Source: an uncultured Caulobacteraceae bacterium (lineage in GTDB: Bacteria; Pseudomonadota; Alphaproteobacteria; Caulobacterales; Caulobacteraceae). Taken from it: a stretch of 64,000 nucleotides of DNA. Shown one piece after another: positions 60,852 to 64,000 of this stretch (the first letter of the stretch is position 1; every line of letters starts with the position of its first letter). A model generated the notes under the pieces. That model did not search any database. It was not told where the DNA came from and saw nothing but the letters and a program-made list of their open reading frames with translations. Where the stretch lies: assembly GCA_903923135.1 (NCBI GenBank), contig CAIXWN010000003.1:30755-94754 (forward strand), read 5' to 3'. Made by a program: the position numbers and the translations under genes.

Positions 60852-61760
60852 ATGACGGCCCCGCCACCGCAAAGCGATTTCACGCCTGAAGCTCTGGCCG
60901 CGCTGAGGGCGCATCCGCGCTTCGATGAGGCCGTGCTGCATCTGGCGCGGGGTTCCCTCCAGGAATTCGCCGCCGCTGACGAGACCGGCCGCTGGATGTT
61001 CAGGGATCTCGGCCGCAGTTCACTCTACCTGGCGGCGGTCATCCTCGATTCCACGGAGACGGGCCTCACCGCGTCGATCCTGGCGAAGCTGGCCCGGGCC
61101 AACGACACGGCCAGTCGCGGCCGGGTGATGGCCTTTCTCCGGCGCGCCGAGGCGGCTGGCGAAGTTGTGGTGCCGGCCGGGAAAGGGCCCTGGACCCGAC
61201 GAAGGCTCACCTTGCAACCGGCGTTCATCGATCGGTTTCGCAAAGGCTACCGGATCTACGCCGACGCTCTGGCGCGACTGTCCCCGGAGGTGGCGCCGCT
61301 GGCCGCCCGGCTCGATGAGGCCGTTTTCTTTCGCAGTTTCGCCCTCTGGGTGGGCGTCGCCAGCCAGAGGGCGGGGACCCCCGTGGGGCGAAGCGAGCGG
61401 CTGTTCCTTGAGCGCGACCGCGGTATGAGCATTCTGTTCCGGCTGATGGTCAGTCAGAGCGGGCCGGGGGAACGTCTGCTGCACAGCGCGCCCCTGTCGC
61501 GTTCGCGGCTGTCGCGGGAATTCGGCGTCTCGCGGATCCATATCAACCGCCTGCTCGCCGACGCGGCGGCGGCCGGCCTGCTGAGCTGCCCCTCGCCTGA
61601 ACGGCTGGTTTTCTCGGCGGCCTTCTCGGAGGCCGTGGAGCAGATGCTGGCGCTCACGCTCCAGATCACCCGTGCGGCCCTTCTCGGGGCGCAGGCGATG
61701 ACAGCCGGGGCCGACGGGAACGCGGCCGTCTCGCCCAATGTCATCGCAACGATCGACTGA
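60852..61760 (+). CDS. Probable transcriptional regulator with two winged-helix segments
   Basis: A 302-residue protein without signal or membrane helices. An N-terminal segment (about 55-125: GLTASILAKLARANDTASRGRVMAFL) resembles a winged-helix DNA-binding domain, and a second one near 215-255 (RSRLSREFGVSRIHINRLLADAAAAGLL) is a clearer helix-turn-helix. No known ligand domain lies between them. I do not recognise a named family. No good ribosome-binding site was seen before ATG 60852; in-frame codons upstream look non-coding. It precedes two unknown stress-type genes and may regulate them. Confidence 0.6.
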   Translation: MTAPPPQSDFTPEALAALRAHPRFDEAVLHLARGSLQEFAAADETGRWMFRDLGRSSLYLAAVILDSTETGLTASILAKLARANDTASRGRVMAFLRRAEAAGEVVVPAGKGPWTRRRLTLQPAFIDRFRKGYRIYADALARLSPEVAPLAARLDEAVFFRSFALWVGVASQRAGTPVGRSERLFLERDRGMSILFRLMVSQSGPGERLLHSAPLSRSRLSREFGVSRIHINRLLADAAAAGLLSCPSPERLVFSAAFSEAVEQMLALTLQITRAALLGAQAMTAGADGNAAVSPNVIATID

Positions 61761-61853
61761 TCTTTTCCCGGCGCGGGCGATGGAAACCCCTTGCGTCGGG
61801 AACCCACTCCCCGCAGGTTGGCGTTGGGGAAAGCGAAATCTTTTGTGACGATG

Positions 61854-61878
61854 GGAACCGCGCCGCGGGGCAGGCGTT
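61854..61878 (+). promoter_or_regulatory. EcfG-type general stress response promoter
   Basis: GGAAC (61854-61858), 16 bases, CGTT (61875-61878) match exactly the alphaproteobacterial EcfG (sigma-T in Caulobacter) consensus GGAAC-N16/17-CGTT. The predicted start at about 61885 is 75 bases upstream of the next ATG. A second GGAAC with CGTT 18 bases on lies at 61799-61825 and is weaker. Confidence 0.65.
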
Positions 61879-61959
61879 GGCGGCTCCCGAAACGGGCAGA
61901 TGACCGGTTCGGGGACTTCCGTCAGCCCGTCGCGATGAGTCAACCCTGAGGCGTCGTTC

Positions 61960-62511
61960 ATGTCCGACCAGCTTGCAACCCTCACCCGCCCGACCCCGCC
62001 CCGCGCGGATGACGACACCGTCGTAAGCTTCCTGCGGATGCTCTATGTCACCGAGGTCTACAGCGCCGAGGCCTTCGCGGTCATGCTGGAAACCTATGTC
62101 GGGCTGACGGCCGATCAGCGCCGCAAGTTCGAGGCCTGCCGGCGCCTGGAGTTGGCGATGAGCCGGCGTCTGCTCGACCATCTCACCGCGAACCTTGGGC
62201 GGTCGGTTCGCCCGCCCTCCCGCGCGCGACAGGCCGCGGAGACGCTGGCGCCGCTGGCGCACGGCTCGTGGTTCGACCGGATGACCGAACTCGAGGGGGG
62301 CTCCATCCGGGGCGTGATGGGCTTTCGCACCCTCAAGACGCTGTATGGCGACCGGGAGCCCAATCTCTGTGGCACACTGCTCGCTTCGGAAATGGCCATG
62401 CGGGACTTCGCCCGCGACGAACTCGACGGAGACTCCGACTATTCCCTGAACCGGATCCTGGCCCTGCTGGGCCCCGAAGACAGGGCGGCCGTCGCCGCCT
62501 TTGCAGTCTGA
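61960..62511 (+). CDS. Unknown helical protein, first of two tandem paralogues
   Basis: A 183-residue soluble protein I do not recognise. Predicted mostly alpha-helical, with blocks FLRMLYVTEVYSAEAF, EACRRLELAMSRRLLDHL and LCGTLLASEMAMRDFARDEL. The same blocks recur at the same spacing in the next gene (VQLYDEALFALMLE, EACRLLELAMGRRLSDHL, LCNTLLAHVLVLREFARLE), so the two are tandem paralogues. Conserved Glu and His residues in the helices could bind metal, but no ferritin-type ExxH pattern is present. GAGG lies eight bases before ATG 61960. An EcfG promoter precedes it. Confidence 0.72.
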   Translation: MSDQLATLTRPTPPRADDDTVVSFLRMLYVTEVYSAEAFAVMLETYVGLTADQRRKFEACRRLELAMSRRLLDHLTANLGRSVRPPSRARQAAETLAPLAHGSWFDRMTELEGGSIRGVMGFRTLKTLYGDREPNLCGTLLASEMAMRDFARDELDGDSDYSLNRILALLGPEDRAAVAAFAV

Positions 62512-62564
62512 GTCCGGCGCATGCCGCGGGCCCGGGACTCTGACCGCGGACGGAGCCTTTGACG

Positions 62565-63095
62565 ATGAGCGCTTCCTCACCCGACGAGGCTGACCGGGCC
62601 CGTATCGTCTGGCTGCTGCGCTCGCTCCACGACGTCCAGCTTTATGACGAGGCCCTGTTCGCCCTGATGCTGGAACATGGCGGGCCCCTCACGCTCGACC
62701 AGCGCTGCAAGATCGAGGCCTGCCGCCTGCTGGAACTCGCCATGGGCCGGCGTCTGTCCGACCATCTCGTCCTGAACAAGGGGGACGGCATTGGGCCTCC
62801 CGGCCGTGGCCGCCTCAGCGCTGCCGGCTATACGGCGGTCCACCAGACGGCCTGGAAGTCGCGCATGGCGGCCCTGGAGGCCTCCGTCGACGAGGTGATC
62901 CCCTCGTTCCGGGAATTGAAGGCGCTCTATGCGGATCGTGAGCCGGACCTGTGCAACACCTTGCTGGCCCACGTCCTGGTCCTGCGCGAATTCGCCCGCC
63001 TCGAGGCGCAGGGCGAGGGCGAGCGGTCGTTGACCGGCGTGCTCAGCCTTCTGGGGGCTGAGGCCCGCGAGGCCCTGTCCCAGTTCGCCGGCTGA
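62565..63095 (+). CDS. Unknown helical protein, second of two tandem paralogues
   Basis: A 176-residue soluble protein alignable along its full length with the preceding gene, sharing EACR-LELAM-RRL-DHL and EPDLCNTLLA blocks. It is 53 bases downstream, in the same direction, so the pair is probably cotranscribed from the EcfG promoter. ATG 62565 with CGGAG nine bases upstream was preferred to TTG 62559. The N-terminal Ala/Ser/Pro stretch differs between paralogues. Function is unknown; no catalytic motif is evident. Confidence 0.72.
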   Translation: MSASSPDEADRARIVWLLRSLHDVQLYDEALFALMLEHGGPLTLDQRCKIEACRLLELAMGRRLSDHLVLNKGDGIGPPGRGRLSAAGYTAVHQTAWKSRMAALEASVDEVIPSFRELKALYADREPDLCNTLLAHVLVLREFARLEAQGEGERSLTGVLSLLGAEAREALSQFAG

Positions 63096-63101
63096 CCGCC
63101 G

Positions 63102-64000
63102 TCAACCCGCGGCGAGCTCGGTCGCCAGCCGGCTCATCAGACCCGCGCCGCGCTCCATCTGGGCGATGTCGATGAACTCGTCGGGCTGGTGCGCCTGATC
63201 GATCGAGCCTGGGCCGCACAGCAGGGTGGGAAAGCCGGCCCCCTGGAACTGTCCGGCCTCGGCGCCGTAGGAGACGGCCCGCGCGGGGCTGTTGTCGCCA
63301 ATCAGGCGACGGACCAGGATTTCCGCGGCGCCGCCTGGGGTGGCCTGGAACGCCGGCACATCGGCCACGCGACGCACGGTCACGCCGGCGCCGGGGTCCA
63401 CGGCCTTCAGCGCCGCATCCTCGCGGGCGGCGGCGGCGAAAAACCCAGCCAGGGCCGCCTCGGTGTCCAGCCCGGCCGGCGCCCGCAGATCGAAGATGAA
63501 CCGGCAGTCCAGGGCGAGGATGTTCGGCGCGGTGCCGCCGGACACCTGGCCGATGGTCAGGGTGGCGCCGCGGGGCTCGAACGGCGACGCCGGATCGGCG
63601 GCCTCGTCGAGGCGCCGGGCGGTCGCCTCGAGCTCGCTCATCAGGCGCACGGCCGACATGATCGCCGAGGCGCCCAGGTGCGGCTGGCTGGAATGGGCCT
63701 CCCGGCCCCGCACGACGACCTCGTGGTAGAGGATGCCCTTGTGGGCGACAACGACGTTCAGGCTTGTCGGTTCGCCGACCAGCACCAGCGCGGGGGCGGG
63801 CAGGGTCTCGGCGATCCGGCGGATCAGGCCGGGCGCGCCCAGGCAGCCGATCTCCTCATCATAGGAGAACGCCAGATGGGCCGGACGCCGGGGGCCGGCG
63901 GCGAGGATGTCGGGGACCGCCGCCAGGGCCAGGGCCAGGAAGCCCTTCATGTCGCAGGTTCCCCGCCCGTAGAGGCGCTCCCCCCGGCGGGTCAGCACGA
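63102..64000 (-). CDS. argE: M20 peptidase, acetylornithine deacetylase-like, N-terminus outside window
   Basis: At least 299 residues of an M20 metallopeptidase. GRGTCDMKGFLA holds a metal-bridging Asp, SYDEEIGCLGAP the catalytic and ligand Glu pair, and DQAHQPDEF the final His. The dimerisation domain begins at GILYHEVVVRGREAHSSQPHLGASAI. Acetylornithine deacetylase (arginine synthesis) is the closest motif match, with other M20 deacylases possible. The frame continues past base 64000, so the start is missing. It is convergent with the unknown paralogue, 6 bases apart. Confidence 0.85.
   Translation of the reverse strand, partial: VLTRRGERLYGRGTCDMKGFLALALAAVPDILAAGPRRPAHLAFSYDEEIGCLGAPGLIRRIAETLPAPALVLVGEPTSLNVVVAHKGILYHEVVVRGREAHSSQPHLGASAIMSAVRLMSELEATARRLDEAADPASPFEPRGATLTIGQVSGGTAPNILALDCRFIFDLRAPAGLDTEAALAGFFAAAAREDAALKAVDPGAGVTVRRVADVPAFQATPGGAAEILVRRLIGDNSPARAVSYGAEAGQFQGAGFPTLLCGPGSIDQAHQPDEFIDIAQMERGAGLMSRLATELAAG

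Noticed and set aside
61799..61825. Second GGAAC...CGTT pair upstream of the EcfG promoter
   Set aside because: The spacer is 18 bases instead of 16-17, so it is not listed as a promoter.

Overview
The window is GC-rich, tightly packed bacterial chromosome from an alphaproteobacterium, most probably of the Caulobacteraceae (Caulobacter/Phenylobacterium type). The evidence is gene order typical of that class (tsaE-amgK-murU-addB-addA, trpF-trpB-trpA-accD-folC, cmk-rpsA-ihfB, rnd-lptC-lptA-lptB-hpf-ptsN, hsp20-DUF1150), an AccD whose zinc-ribbon cysteines are mostly missing, a class II type AroA, a perfect CtrA-type box (TTAA-N7-TTAA) and a GGAAC-N16-CGTT general-stress (EcfG) promoter. Species is not claimed. 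Genes often overlap by 1-4 bases (ATGA, GTGA, TTGA, CTGA), and non-ATG starts are common.

Layout. 1-11.7 kb: a truncated PstS-like phosphate-binding protein, a prepilin peptidase and a complete eleven-gene type II secretion operon (gspE-F-G-H-I-J-L-M-C-D-K, minus strand). 11.9-14.4 kb: an arsenic operon arsR-arsI-arsC-arsN2-aqpS with an aquaglyceroporin but no efflux pump. 14.5-17 kb: glutamate dehydrogenase facing glutaminase. 17-22.5 kb: Anbu proteasome-like protease coupled to an MFS transporter, two sulfotransferases, a small ion channel, a periplasmic alpha-carbonic anhydrase and tRNA-Gly. The two largest gene-free stretches lie here and carry a CtrA-type box, a 10-bp-periodic G-quadruplex-capable repeat and a tRNA-like fragment. 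22.5-25.6 kb: zapE and a retropepsin-like/PDZ protein.

25.7-37.9 kb: lysophospholipid acyltransferase, tsaE (tRNA t6A), amgK-murU (peptidoglycan recycling) and addB-addA (double-strand break repair), then an unknown gene, an APC permease and trxA. 37.9-47.6 kb, minus strand: folC, accD, trpA, trpB, trpF, mscL, ihfB, rpsA, cmk, aroA, i.e. core metabolism and translation. 47.7-53.5 kb: FYDLN-type protein, tRNA-Ala, hsp20, DUF1150, then ptsN, hpf, lptB, lptA, lptC, rnd on the other strand, and tRNA-Leu. 53.6-60.6 kb: a NAD(P)-binding NDUFA9-like protein, two divergent citrate synthase homologues (one with an N-terminal helix-turn-helix) around a tandem TTGATCAA palindrome, a cation-efflux protein, two GST-family proteins and queG.

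60.8-63.1 kb is the least explained block: a regulator-like protein with two apparent winged-helix segments, followed by two tandem paralogous helical proteins of unknown function behind a near-perfect EcfG promoter. The window ends inside an acetylornithine deacetylase-like gene. No CRISPR array, prophage or intact insertion sequence was seen. Homology calls come from reading motifs and overall sequence, not from a database search.
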